Shown: positions 45,051 to 54,984 of the stretch, in pieces
Numbering within the stretch: the stretch's first letter is position 1
Layout of the letters: every line of letters begins with the position of its first letter
Program-made: the position numbers and the translations under genes
Source: Amphibalanus amphitrite
Taxonomy: Eukaryota; Arthropoda; Thecostraca; Balanomorpha; Balanidae
Assembly (NCBI RefSeq): GCF_019059575.1
Contig: NW_024881707.1
Location: forward strand, 186,001 to 250,000
Length of the DNA stretch: 64,000 bases
Reading direction: 5' to 3'
The notes under the pieces: model-generated
Database searches by the model: none
What the model saw: the letters and a program-made list of their open reading frames with translations, nothing else
Told to the model about the DNA's origin: nothing

Positions 45051-48012
45051 AGGCTTTCAGGTGATACCAGGGGGGTTCGCTCCCGTGCCTTCAGCATTAC
45101 GAAAAATGGCAACAACCCGTGAGCAGCATCAGCGCTCACGCACATGTTCAAGGAAAACAATGTGTAATGGACTGCTAACGACGGCCCTCTCCACCAATCA
45201 GCGTTCGGCATCTCGAGCGCTGATTGGCTGGTAGCAAACGCGTCATATGTGGGTCTCATTTTTTGCTATCAGTGAACGCGTTATTTAATACACAGTGGCC
45301 TATGGAGAATGGCACGCGGAATTTAAGGTCAGTGTTTTATTGCTTCGTACATGCGAATGGGGGTATTTGAGTGGCATTTGACACCATTTTCGAAATCTAC
45401 AGTGAATTTCTGATCGACTTATGTATATATTTTTATGAATTTGACAGTATTAGTGCTACAATAGTCGGTGTTTTATGTTGGTGTTGTTTCTCTCGACCTT
45501 TGTCTTGGACTTTAATCATATCTTTTCTCGAAAATGCTTGCCATAACCAGGTCTCTAAACTATATCTGTATAAAGGGAATGTGTGTTGAATATGAGGAGA
45601 AAGTAGTAATGACCATTCTGCCTATCAAACTGCCAGAAGGTGTGCTTGTAAGGTGATTGAAACTGCAGTATGGGTTGCAGATGTGGGTTTGACATCAGCA
45701 TTGTTGTTGTAACCCCACTTGCCCAAATAAAATGGCAACATGGGGTTATGTACACACTATTGCACAGCCTGGTATCAAGCTGGTTGATATGTGGAGGATA
45801 ATGAAAGCATAAAAACCTTTCTTAAGTGAATAGGAGCGTTGCGTCTTGTGACTTTTCAAGTCATTTTAAATCAAATGATTGTGATTGTAACTTTTACTTC
45901 AATTATTATTGCAAGTTTTGACCTTTTTAATCATCAAGTTTTATGTGTACCAATTTCATATCCCTGTGTAATGTCTGTGCGGCTTTGTGCAGTGCGCGTG
46001 TCTTGAAACAAACCAATTTATTTTGTACCTTTTTGTACTTCAACAAATGTATGTCAAAGGACAAAAATGTCATGTCTATTATCATTGACACTACTACAGC
46101 TAACTTTGCCTGTATTCCTAACTTTCAGAGGCATTCAATTCAATCTGCTTTCCAGTGCAGTACCCAGGAGGCTGCAACTGAAACTCGCACAAAGGCAATC
46201 AAGTGTCACTTTCAGCCTACAGCCTACAGCAACAGCCCATCTGTAATCAAGATATGGATGAAGTGGCATTGAAGAACAACCAGTTCAAACATGAAAAGAT
46301 GTATTTTGTTTTGGACTATTTCTTAGCATAACAGAACAGTACACTTGCTGCTTTTTATGTTTGCCCTGTGTGCAGTTTTGAATAATTTTAACTATGAAAT
46401 GCTATTGCCAACTCTTCTCTTTACATAAGCTTCCTTTGTCATGCATGTGTAATTTTGAGTTTACATGCATGATGTAGGCACATTTCCCTTGGCTTCATAA
46501 AACTACTTTGCAAGCTTTTGTTATGGACATTGGTGCTTCCTCAGATGTGTCCAGTGGTTGATGAAGGGAGAAGAGGAGTAGGACAGCTGATAGCTATTAC
46601 AAAAAATATGTGCTTGTCTGCACTTCGGGCTGTTCCATCATATGCAACCTCTATTTACCTTGAGTTAAAAACACCTCATCTTTTGATTCTTTCCTGTGTG
46701 GCCATTGTTTCCGTGGTGCTATAAACGTCAAGTTTGAAGTTGGTATCCAAGTGAGCAAAATGTGCATTATTTCAGTCCGTCTTGAATCATTCGTCTTGAA
46801 TTATATCCCTAACTGACATCCTGTTATTTGTCCTGCAATGTCTGTGCCTGTGTCCGCCCTTACCTCCGGCTCCAGCCTCCAACCAGCCCTGCTGAGCTCT
46901 GTCGCCGGCGCGGTGTGTTGCAACGTGCTGTTTCTCCACTCCAGCCGACAGCTGCTAGGAATCGTCCTGTGCCATGCGCCATGCGACACAGCAATTGTAA
47001 GCTGCAGGTCACATTCGGACTGATTGGCTCCGCATATGTGCATCCGGCCGAGTGCTAGTCGATATCAGGGACGTTGGTCGGACTCGGACTGTTGTGGCGG
47101 CGTGCATTGTGCTGGTTGAAGTTGTTGTATTTCTGTTAGTGAAAGGTATTAATACATAACCATGGCCGCAGCCCAATGTTATTGTGGATTTCAGAGGGAG
47201 TGGCCAGTCAGGAGGGCCCCATGTGGGTATGGATCCAGTGTCCAGTGGGATTGGCTAAGATTTCCGGCGATTGATAAACGCTTCTATGATAGTACACCTA
47301 GTCCTATTGAGTTATGAGGGGAGGTGACGTGAGGGACCTGACCTTACTAAACTCTTGTGAAAACACGATACATACGAACGGTAAGAAACCGACAGCCATT
47401 CTTTTTGCCAAGTGTCATCTTTCTGTGAAGGATTTCTTGGCACTGAGTGTTCAGAAATTGCGTTGCTTTTGGACTGTGTAGAGGCTCACGAGCGACAACA
47501 TAGCTCAACAACCTGACGTACCTTAAATATGCGACTTGTACCAGAAGATCCAGCTTGATCAAAAGATTGGTCATGTCAAATTTCAGCTCTTTAGCTGAAA
47601 AGAATTTTGAGCTGTCGTAAAAACCGTCAGTGTGGCACCATATCGCCTCCCCGCGCGGTCGGAAGGTAAAAGTTCGCCGGCTCTAACTAAACAAATAGTC
47701 GTCGTATCGCAAATTCATTGACGGCGTTCGAAGCGTCGTTCAATTTACTTTCGAAACATATCCTAACATTAACATTTAACTGCCTAGCGCAATCTCCAAC
47801 AAGCAAAAGTTCCGTGCATTCATCCTCATACAGTGTTAGCGGCCGCCGGCCGCCGGCCGCTGACCCACATTCGCGTCATCAGGGAATGCCGCAACTAATT
47901 TATTGTTTCCAACTTTTTTCCCGGAGCGTTCTACCTGGTTTATATAGCCTTGGGTGATACCCAATTATGTTTTCTTACACTGATACACCCTCCAATACGT
48001 TAGTTATAAAAT
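45051..48012. other. unassigned stretch, mostly AT-rich
   Basis: No gene recognised. 46840-47050 is GC-rich with overlapping frames. 47840-47865 holds a GCGGCCGCCGGCC palindrome-rich word. Confidence 0.3.
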
Positions 48013-48038
48013 CGTCCAACTTTTTTGAGAAGCCCGGT
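48013..48038 (-). other. lone transposon end (Tc1/mariner-like)
   Basis: CTTTTTTGAGAAGCCCGGT on plus is the inverse of the end at 38210. No partner with a TA flank was found nearby, so this is a relic end. Confidence 0.35.
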
Positions 48039-49879
48039 GTGTGGTGTCACACAATCAGCTCTGCTTAACCGACATACAGAGTCCGAACCCATTAACACCC
48101 GTTCAACAATGCGGTCTAGGGCAAAATAAAAGTAAAAATAAAAATGTAGAAACGTTTGAACGTTTGAAACATTTTTAAACATAAATTGACGTCATCACCT
48201 GAACCTTCTTTTTTTACTCAAAGTTTATGTCAATCCTTTTGCTAATCTCATGTAACGCATTTTTCTGCTTTTATGACGCAAATCAAGTTAAATCCCTCAT
48301 TATTCGACTTCATTTTAGGGCTACGGTTTTCCATCATATCTTTTTACATCCCTTATCGACTAAAATCAAATTATTACAGCAAATGTTGGATAAAAGGTCA
48401 AACCATTTACCTTGTTTGTCAATTGTACTTTGCCCTATTACCAAGCAAAATAGCTTGCATACCTACCTACGTGAGCCTACCTAATAATGTATGCATCTTG
48501 GAGTTACGAAATCAGAGAAAGTGCTAAACTTGTGCAGAAGAGAGTTAACCGTTTCGGATCATAAAGCCACACCTCTGTCCGTGCGCCAGTCCGATTATCC
48601 CCTACCTGTCTCCCCGCTGGGCACATTTCTCCGCGCGCGCAGCACACGTCCAACGCACCCATCGCTGCGTGGGGGCGGTCACGGTCATAAATCACGCAAA
48701 ATTGGCGCGTTTGAGGCGATTAGAGCGCCATGGAGGCGATTGCAGCGCTGGCTGCTATTTTCGCCGCCCCTGTGGCCAGGGGCTCCCATGGTTGAGCAGT
48801 AGAAAGTCTAAAACGAAAGTATTCGTATTGAGATTCCTCCGCCGCATCGCGCCTAGCCCAACAAGGCACGCTTTGACATTCAGACCTCTGGCGCCTTGAT
48901 ATGCTATGCAGACATTGTAAGATGCGGCACTCATCAACAGTGGCTAAAATAAAAATTTAAAAACGCATTTTTAATGAAACATTACATTTTAATGAAACAT
49001 AGTGTGAAACATTACATTCAAATTCATTCAGCACTCACTTAATAAATAAATTAAAAACAATTAACTGTTAGTAAAAAACTACACTACCAAACAATATAAA
49101 TGGTTAACGGACTTTAGTGAATAAAAACAGTCTGTCATAACTCATAAAAATTGATCGAACTCAGTGACGGACAAACAGTGGGTCCACCAGCCGCCTACAG
49201 CGACATCTATGGCCAATGGCCAGCTACCAGCACTGAGCCGCCCTGAACCTGTGCGCCACCTGGCAGTTCTTGATGAACTAACGCTTCTACAGAGCGGTGC
49301 TGAGCAATTATTTATATTTTAGGTACACCCAAGACACAGTGCACACCGTTCCGTACTTCTATCCTCAGGATACTGCAATTCTTCTCCTCCACGCCGCAAC
49401 CCCCTCCGGGCTGGACAGTGGACAGGCAACTTTATCTCATGCGGGCTGCTCCCTTGGAGCGGCATCGCTGCTCCCGAGGGAGCGCACCCCGTAGCCGGGT
49501 GCAGTGAGTACCTTGGGGCTGGTCGGCCTGTCTTTCGGGACGGGCTCAGCCCCGGTGACTCACTAGGGTGCCTGCCCAGACCAATGTCTCCCCCTAATTC
49601 CTATCATTCTTCCGGATCTGAAATGGTCTCGTCAGACCGAAAGGGCCTAACCCAACAACACAAAAATCACTACAGTGAACACTTGCAACCGTTAGGGGTG
49701 ACGGAGTGGCGTGAAACCAGCCCCCTTCTAATGATATTTTGTTAAATGCACCCAGATAGAAAGGACTAATAAATAAGCATGCATGTTAAATAAGTTAAAT
49801 AAGCATGCATGGAAAATAATGGACCGTTAGCGCTCTTCACCTCCCATCCGCTTGGGTTCGTTCTGCTCTAGACTAACTG
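48039..49879. other. unassigned stretch
   Basis: 48940-49160 is AT-rich. 49440-49680 is GC-rich with short inverted words (GCTCCCGAGGGAGC; GGGCTCAGCCCC) and ends in a CAACAACACAAAAA tail, which could be a SINE-like retroposon, but I cannot classify it. Confidence 0.3.
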
Positions 49880-50455
49880 GTCCTTTTTCATAAAGCCTGG
49901 AATTGTAGAATTGTAGTTGTAGTTTGTAGGTTTGTACTTTCGATTGTACAAATCTGTTTCATAAAGGAAAAAGTACAATCCGAAAGTACAAACTACAATT
50001 CCACAAACCTACAACTCACATTCGGCAATTATCAGCCAAAAAACTAGCAATCTGTTTCATAAAAAGAACGGTTCCTCTGATTTTGGGATTTACTTGACGG
50101 AAAATACAATCGAAATCTACAACGCCCTAACCGTGTGTAGATTTTCGAAGATGAAGTATAGGAATCAGCTTAGCGTTGCTAATAATTTAATTCAATAATA
50201 ACCATAATGCTCAGATACACGATATGTATTATTACGAGCGAGAGAGCGCAGCGAGCGAAGTGAGGCCTTTTCAATAAAACGGAAAAATCTCAGTATTGAG
50301 CGGCCCGGTCCGGCCCGGCCTGTAACACTTTTGAGAGGCTAATATCTCAGCAACGGCTGGACCGATTGGCCTGCGGTCTTTTTTGTTGGGTAGTCCTATT
50401 CCTTCCACCCCGTAATTGACTACTCCTGATGCGTTTCAGAGACCCTCCGTGCCAC

Positions 50456-50613
50456 CATAGGCGGTGGAATGGGGGGGGGGGGCACCGGGGCACCGTGCCC
50501 CCTTGATTTTGTCATTTTAACATTAGCCTATGGGCGTTGCATGGAAAGAATGGGACCAAAAGTCGGTAGTGCCCCCCCCCCCCCCCTTAATTGAAGGTGT
50601 TCCGCCGCTACTG
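50456..50613. mobile_element. hAT MITE with poly-G/poly-C arms
   Basis: 158 bp. Starts CATAGGCGGTGGAA and ends TTCCGCCGCTACTG, with a G12 tract near the left and a C14 tract near the right. A perfect 8-bp target duplication CGTGCCAC flanks it (50448-50455 and 50614-50621). Confidence 0.88.
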
Positions 50614-50689
50614 CGTGCCACGTGAAAAGTCAGGGGTGTTCATTTTCAAGGAGGTACTTGCAGGGAGTGCCTCCAGATGTATAGAGAAC

Positions 50690-50950
50690 CGCTGGGCCGA
50701 TTGCGCTCAAATTTGGTACACGGTTGGGGACCGGTTAGATAGAGTACCGTGCAAAGTCAATTTGGGCCCTATATATGGCCTTGGTTTGGGCCCCGTTTGC
50801 ACGTGCGCACGTGCAGGGCGCCACATCCAGATCTTGGGAACGGCTGGGCCGCTTGCATCCGAATTTGGTGCACAGCTAATAAACGGTTGGTAGGGTGCCG
50901 TGCACATTGCACGAGCCAGTTGGAGGTACCCTGGCGCCCTGCACATGCAG
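50690..50950. repeat. degenerate tandem units of an unclassified repeat
   Basis: The phrase CGCTGGGCCGATTGC...AATTTGGTACAC at about 50690 returns in altered form at about 50839 (CGGCTGGGCCGCTTGC, AATTTGGTGCAC), and the opening phrase also at 50353. The stretch ends in CTCG repeats (50950-50975). Family unknown. Confidence 0.5.
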
Positions 50951-51870
50951 GGCTCACTCGCTCGCTCGCTCGCTCGTTCTTCGCCCAAAAGGCACTTGAC
51001 TGGTTATTTTCATCACTTCCCTGTTTATATATAACTTCATGTGTGCCACATTTCCGAAAAATGCCGGCATTGAACGGCTCGACCCGACCCCCCTCGATCC
51101 GGCTGACCCACGCCAATGGCGTTTTTGAACAGATGGAACTAAGGCGCTGAAGCTCGTAGCATCGTTCGGGCCTATTCAGAGTTTATAATTCGATAAAAAG
51201 ACGGCATTTTATCAACAATTTATTTTCCTTATTCATACGAAACATTTATCAGTAGGCACTAGGCAGTCATATTAAGTTCACGAGTAATATCTAAAAGTGA
51301 AGGATATACCTATACCTTGTTATTATTGATATCAATATCTGAATACATTAGCCTAGGTAGGTAGTAGGTACTATACCTACCATCGATCGACTCATATAAC
51401 ATTTTTTTTTTTAACATTGCTTATAATCTTACATTAACATAGCAGTCTTTTTTGCGGATGAAATTCTCTGGAAAAAAGAGCAACTTACGATCATGTCCTA
51501 TTCGTTTCCGGCTCAGTCTCTTCAACCAACACATGGAATGACCATGCACCTTCTCTTCAAGATGTAATTCATTTCCTTTAGGAAAGGCTTGTATTTTTAT
51601 CAGTTTTCATCCCGTCTCCTGGGTGGCTCCAGCCTCCGGCTCCATCTATGTGCTTCTCGCTTCGTCACAATGCTCTTGCATTTTGATTTTGGCATTTCAT
51701 TCGCTGGCTTTCTTGTTGCTTCATGTTTCACTAGGCTGCATTACTTATCAAAACGGGTAATTCAAGGCTCAAAGCAATTTGAGGTCACACAACCCGTCGC
51801 TAGGTAATATGACGGTCAACAATATCCATAATTGCCACTCTATAACTCGGATAGACTTACTGAGGTCATA

Positions 51871-52101
51871 CCGTAAAGTGGGGCTATTTGAGACAGTGGG
51901 GCTATTTGAGACAGTATTTAAAATCGCTATAAAATGAAGATCGTTTGATTTGTGTGCGATATTTTTGCTCAGGGAGGTGTGGAATCGAGCAGTAAATCGC
52001 CTGAGCAAAAAATTAAGTATAAATTTTAAGTGGTTTTTGTTTTATAGCAATTTTAAATACTGTCAAATAGCCGCACTGTCTCAAATAGCCCCACCTTACG
52101 G
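51871..52101. mobile_element. TA-flanked palindromic MITE (Tc1/mariner type)
   Basis: 231 bp. The left arm starts CCGTAAAGTGGGGCTATTTG and the right arm is its near-exact inverse, about 63 bp each. TA stands outside both ends (51869-51870, 52102-52103). GGGGCTATTTGAGACAGT is duplicated in the left arm. Non-autonomous. Confidence 0.88.
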
Positions 52102-52596
52102 TACCTAAACCTTTTTCAGCCATTTTTGCATTATTGCCTGAACAATTCATGAAACAGTCTTTCAAGAAACTAATGACTTGTTGGACTTACCCAGATACCA
52201 AATCTCGAAACAAGCACATCTTGAAATGATTGCAAAGTTGAAAATGTTAATACTTTCAGCGTAAAAGTTCTTGCTATGCATGTTCAAAGCGATGGCTGAT
52301 TCCTAAAAGCAATACAAGTTATTTATCAATAATTATTTCTTTTAAAAATTGCAAAAAACTGTCAGCACACCATACGCAATTTGCAACACAAACATCGAAA
52401 ACTGTTGCAGAAGTTTTTGTTTACTCCGTTGCCATGGAGACAAAGCCCCGCAAAACTACGCTCCCGGATCGAAAGTACAATTCTATTGACGCCGCATGTC
52501 CAGGCTTTATGAAAAGAAGTAGTTTGTAAAATTGTACTTTGAAAACTACAAATGTACAAACTACAATCGGATTGTAGAATCTTTATGAAAAAGGAC

Positions 52597-52958
52597 ACAG
52601 TGAGACAATAATTTAGGAGAGCCGGTTGTGGAGCAATGAAAACAGCAGCCACCCAGAGGCTCAGAGCAAAGCAAGCCTCGCTCACTGGTAGAGACAGCAG
52701 CAAAACCTTCAAACACGGCACAACAGTTGTTGCTGCGCTTCTGACTTTTGCCGTGACTCTGAGCAGGGTGTTCACCGACTCATCCTCGTAACCATTGCTG
52801 TACCCTATGCGTGCTTCTTATCGCAGAGTCGCGGACATAATCGATGGTACAAGACCATACAAATTACCATAAATGTATTCCAATAAGTTAACACATAACG
52901 GAACATATGAGTACGGTGGCACGGCTTCAATCAGACACAGTAAGATCAAGACGTTGTT
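52597..52958. other. 3' side of the cuticle gene; unassigned
   Basis: Holds the 3' UTR of the minus-strand cuticle gene. No AATAAA is seen on the minus strand; AATACA near 52875-52880 is a possible weak poly(A) signal. A minus frame reaching from about 52840 into 52362 runs into the transposon end at 52581 and is probably not a gene. Confidence 0.35.
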
Positions 52959-53590
52959 TTAGTGGTGGGCAGTGTTATGGGCAGGCGTAGAGTGGTGAGG
53001 AGCTGCCTTGTAGGCAGGGGCAGCGTGCTGCTCGGGGTAGGCGGCCTGTCCGTCGTAGGTGACCTCGGCGTTGTATCCACCGTAGTGGTCAGCCGTGTAC
53101 TTGACGTGCTGGGTACGGCCGTCGGGCAGAACCACCGAGTAGTAGCCCTGCACGTTGTGACCGTCGCTCTGCTCGTTGCGGGCGAAGTTGGTGCCGGTGT
53201 AGTGGTCGTTGACGGCGTATTCGAAGGCGAACGGCCTGGCTTCCTCCTTGTACTGGGTCTGCGGGTGGTAGGGAGCCGGCTTGTAGGCCGGAGCAGGGTG
53301 GTACGGAGCCGGAGTCGGGTGGTACGGAGCCGGAGTCGGGTGGTACGGAGCCGGAGAATCGGCGGCGGCCACGGCCAGCACGGCGGCAACGAGGAACACC
53401 TGAAACACAAGCATAATTGTAAGTCAGTTTTTCACCCGATCTGTTGACTTTTTATGGTAATTAACAAAAATGACAAAGCAAATGATGTTGGTCACCGCGA
53501 AAGGCGGCATTGGCTGCACTAGTGTACAATTAAATATCAGCTGAAAATCAGCATTGTGGTTTGAAAATATGATATTTTTCTCACCTTCAT
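52959..53590 (-). CDS. cuticle protein with RR-2-type chitin-binding domain, two exons
   Basis: A structural protein of the exoskeleton, secreted by epidermis and binding chitin. Exon 1 codes only Met-Lys (53585-53590), followed by donor GTGAGA. Exon 2 runs 53399-52959 after acceptor TGTTTCAG. The spliced protein is 148 residues: signal peptide 1-15 (MKVFLVAAVLAVAAA), then four PAPYHP-type repeats (18-48), then the Rebers-Riddiford domain at about 57-124 (FEYAVNDHYTG, YYSVVLPDGR, VKYTADHYGGY), then an Ala/His-rich tail with AAP motifs. An ATG also occurs at 53414, but it lies in the intron end and would give a poorer signal peptide. The two-exon layout with a tiny first coding exon is usual for this family. 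It lies head to head with the mucin-like gene. Confidence 0.93.
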
Positions 53591-53619
53591 GTTGGTTGGT
53601 TGGTTGGTTGGTTGGTTGG
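53591..53619 (-). repeat. CCAA repeat in the cuticle gene 5' UTR
   Basis: About seven CCAA units on the minus strand end exactly at the start codon, so the leader directly before ATG is a microsatellite (AACCAACCAAC then ATG). Confidence 0.9.
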
Positions 53620-53670
53620 ACGAGTGTGCAGGCCGCAGGGCAACTGGTGCCGACTACCACGGTCCGACAC

Positions 53671-53678
53671 CTTTTATA
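53671..53678 (-). promoter_or_regulatory. TATA box of the cuticle gene
   Basis: TATAAAAG on the minus strand. An initiator-like ACCAGTTG lies about 30 bp downstream (53641-53648), giving a leader of about 55 bp before the ATG at 53590. Confidence 0.75.
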
Positions 53679-53679
53679 C

Positions 53680-54593
53680 GGCGAGCGGACACCCCCACGG
53701 TATAGGTCACGGTCTGACCCGTCCAACAGAAACCACAGAGCATGCAATGGTCAGTGGTTTACTGTTCGGCCCGCCTGAATGCACGGGCCCTGTCCAGACA
53801 ACCTTCAGTGGCCCGTGTATAGCGACAGTTTGCGACAGGAGCAGGTGTTAGAGATCGCCGATAATCAACGACTTGTAAGCTGCAGGCGATAGAAGATAGT
53901 GAAATAGAAAATAACGAAATCTTTTGATAATGAGAGATGCAACGCGGCCCTAACGGTCTAGGACACGATCTAATTACTCCAGTTTGTCTACGCACTTCGT
54001 TGGCTGACAAGCCGCTGGCAAAATTCGCATCAAAGCTGTCAATTTTGTATGTACGAATGTTTGTTTAAAAAAGGGGCATCGTAGGTAAGTGGGGTGTAGC
54101 CACGCTATACACCAAATAACATTACCAACAAAACATGCTTATTGCGTGGCAAGGTAAATTGAAGCTTGAGATGGTGCACATCGGAAACAACGCTTATGTA
54201 TAGCAGTCTTGCACGTATCCGTTAGATGCAATCTAAGTTCAATGTTCATCATTGTTGGTTATTTGATGAGCTGTTTTCGAATGTACTTTATGATTGTAGG
54301 TCAAGAAGTCACTTCTACTAAACTTCTGGCACCGTATTGCTCTTCCTTGCCATCGTCTACCTGAAATTGTGTGTATTGTGCATGACTTTCCACAATTAAT
54401 GTTCGTTCAACCTTTCCGCAAGCAGTTCCTGTCCTATTTTCTTTAACTGCTTTCACCTCCACCTAAGTTTTCTTTTCCATACACCACGCTCCACTTAAGC
54501 TCTCTGAAGTTTTCAGTCCAACTGCAATCCAAGCTCCCGATGAAATGGCTGTTTTTCTTTGTCACTCAGTGGCCCATCGACCACAAGTCGCAG
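53680..54593. other. intergenic region between the two divergent genes
   Basis: About 0.9 kb between the two TATA boxes, mostly AT-rich. It would hold upstream control of both genes. I see no repeat or coding exon in it. Confidence 0.4.
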
Positions 54594-54600
54594 TATATAT
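54594..54600 (+). promoter_or_regulatory. probable TATA box of the mucin-like gene
   Basis: TATATAT in GC-richer surroundings. Transcription would start near 54622, leading to a short non-coding exon that ends at donor GTAAGT (54651-54656). Confidence 0.5.
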
Positions 54601-54621
54601 GGCTTCAGTCAGCCAACTGAC

Positions 54622-54650
54622 GGCTGCGTAGCCGACACGAATCAACCAGC
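54622..54650 (+). other. probable non-coding first exon of the mucin-like gene
   Basis: Ends at a strong donor, GTAAGT at 54651. The matching acceptor is ATCTCAG ending at 54951, which places the coding start ATG (54985) 33 bp into the next exon. The 5' boundary is inferred from the TATA position only. Confidence 0.4.
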
Positions 54651-54984
54651 GTAAGTTGTCGGGCATATGTTGTGGAATACTGTGAACACTGAATATTACT
54701 TAGACTGCGAGTTTTTGTCCCGTCAAAATATGATTCTGCCCGGTAAACGTTCACCCGAAGAGTGATTGTATATCTTTGCCATTTATTCATCGCATCTTGA
54801 TATTGTTTCTAGTCTTATGCGCATAAGCTGGGTTTTGTAGCTATTTTTATACCTTCAAGATATCTTTCTGTTATATCTCACTGAATAATGTTTACCATCG
54901 CGTTCTCTTAATTTCACTGGGTTTGTTTCGTATTTGAATCAAAGATCTCAGCGGAGCTTCTCTCTCGTGTTCAATCACCGACAG

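Larger units (their letters stand above)
49880..52596. mobile_element. 2.7-kb interval with inverted ends, possible DNA transposon
   Basis: GTCCTTTTTCATAAAG (49880-49895) recurs inverted at 52581-52596. Both ends continue inward with TTGTAG/TTGTAGTTTGTA words that are partly self-complementary (49900-50015 and 52500-52580). It may be one element with complex ends, or two small fold-back elements in opposite orientation. No target duplication or transposase found. Other elements sit inside (50456-50613, 51871-52101). Confidence 0.45.

Noticed and set aside
38210-48038. One large transposon bounded by the inverted ends at 38210 and 48013
   Set aside because: About 10 kb apart with diverged ends, no matching flanks, and unrelated complete elements between; more likely two relics.
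52362-52840. Hydrophobic minus-strand frame as a gene
   Set aside because: Its second half is the inverted end of a repeat (52500-52596), and no splice sites or domain support it.
53400-53414. ATG at 53414 as the cuticle protein start
   Set aside because: These bases form the intron acceptor (TTGTGTTTCAG). The MK exon upstream with a good donor gives a standard signal peptide.
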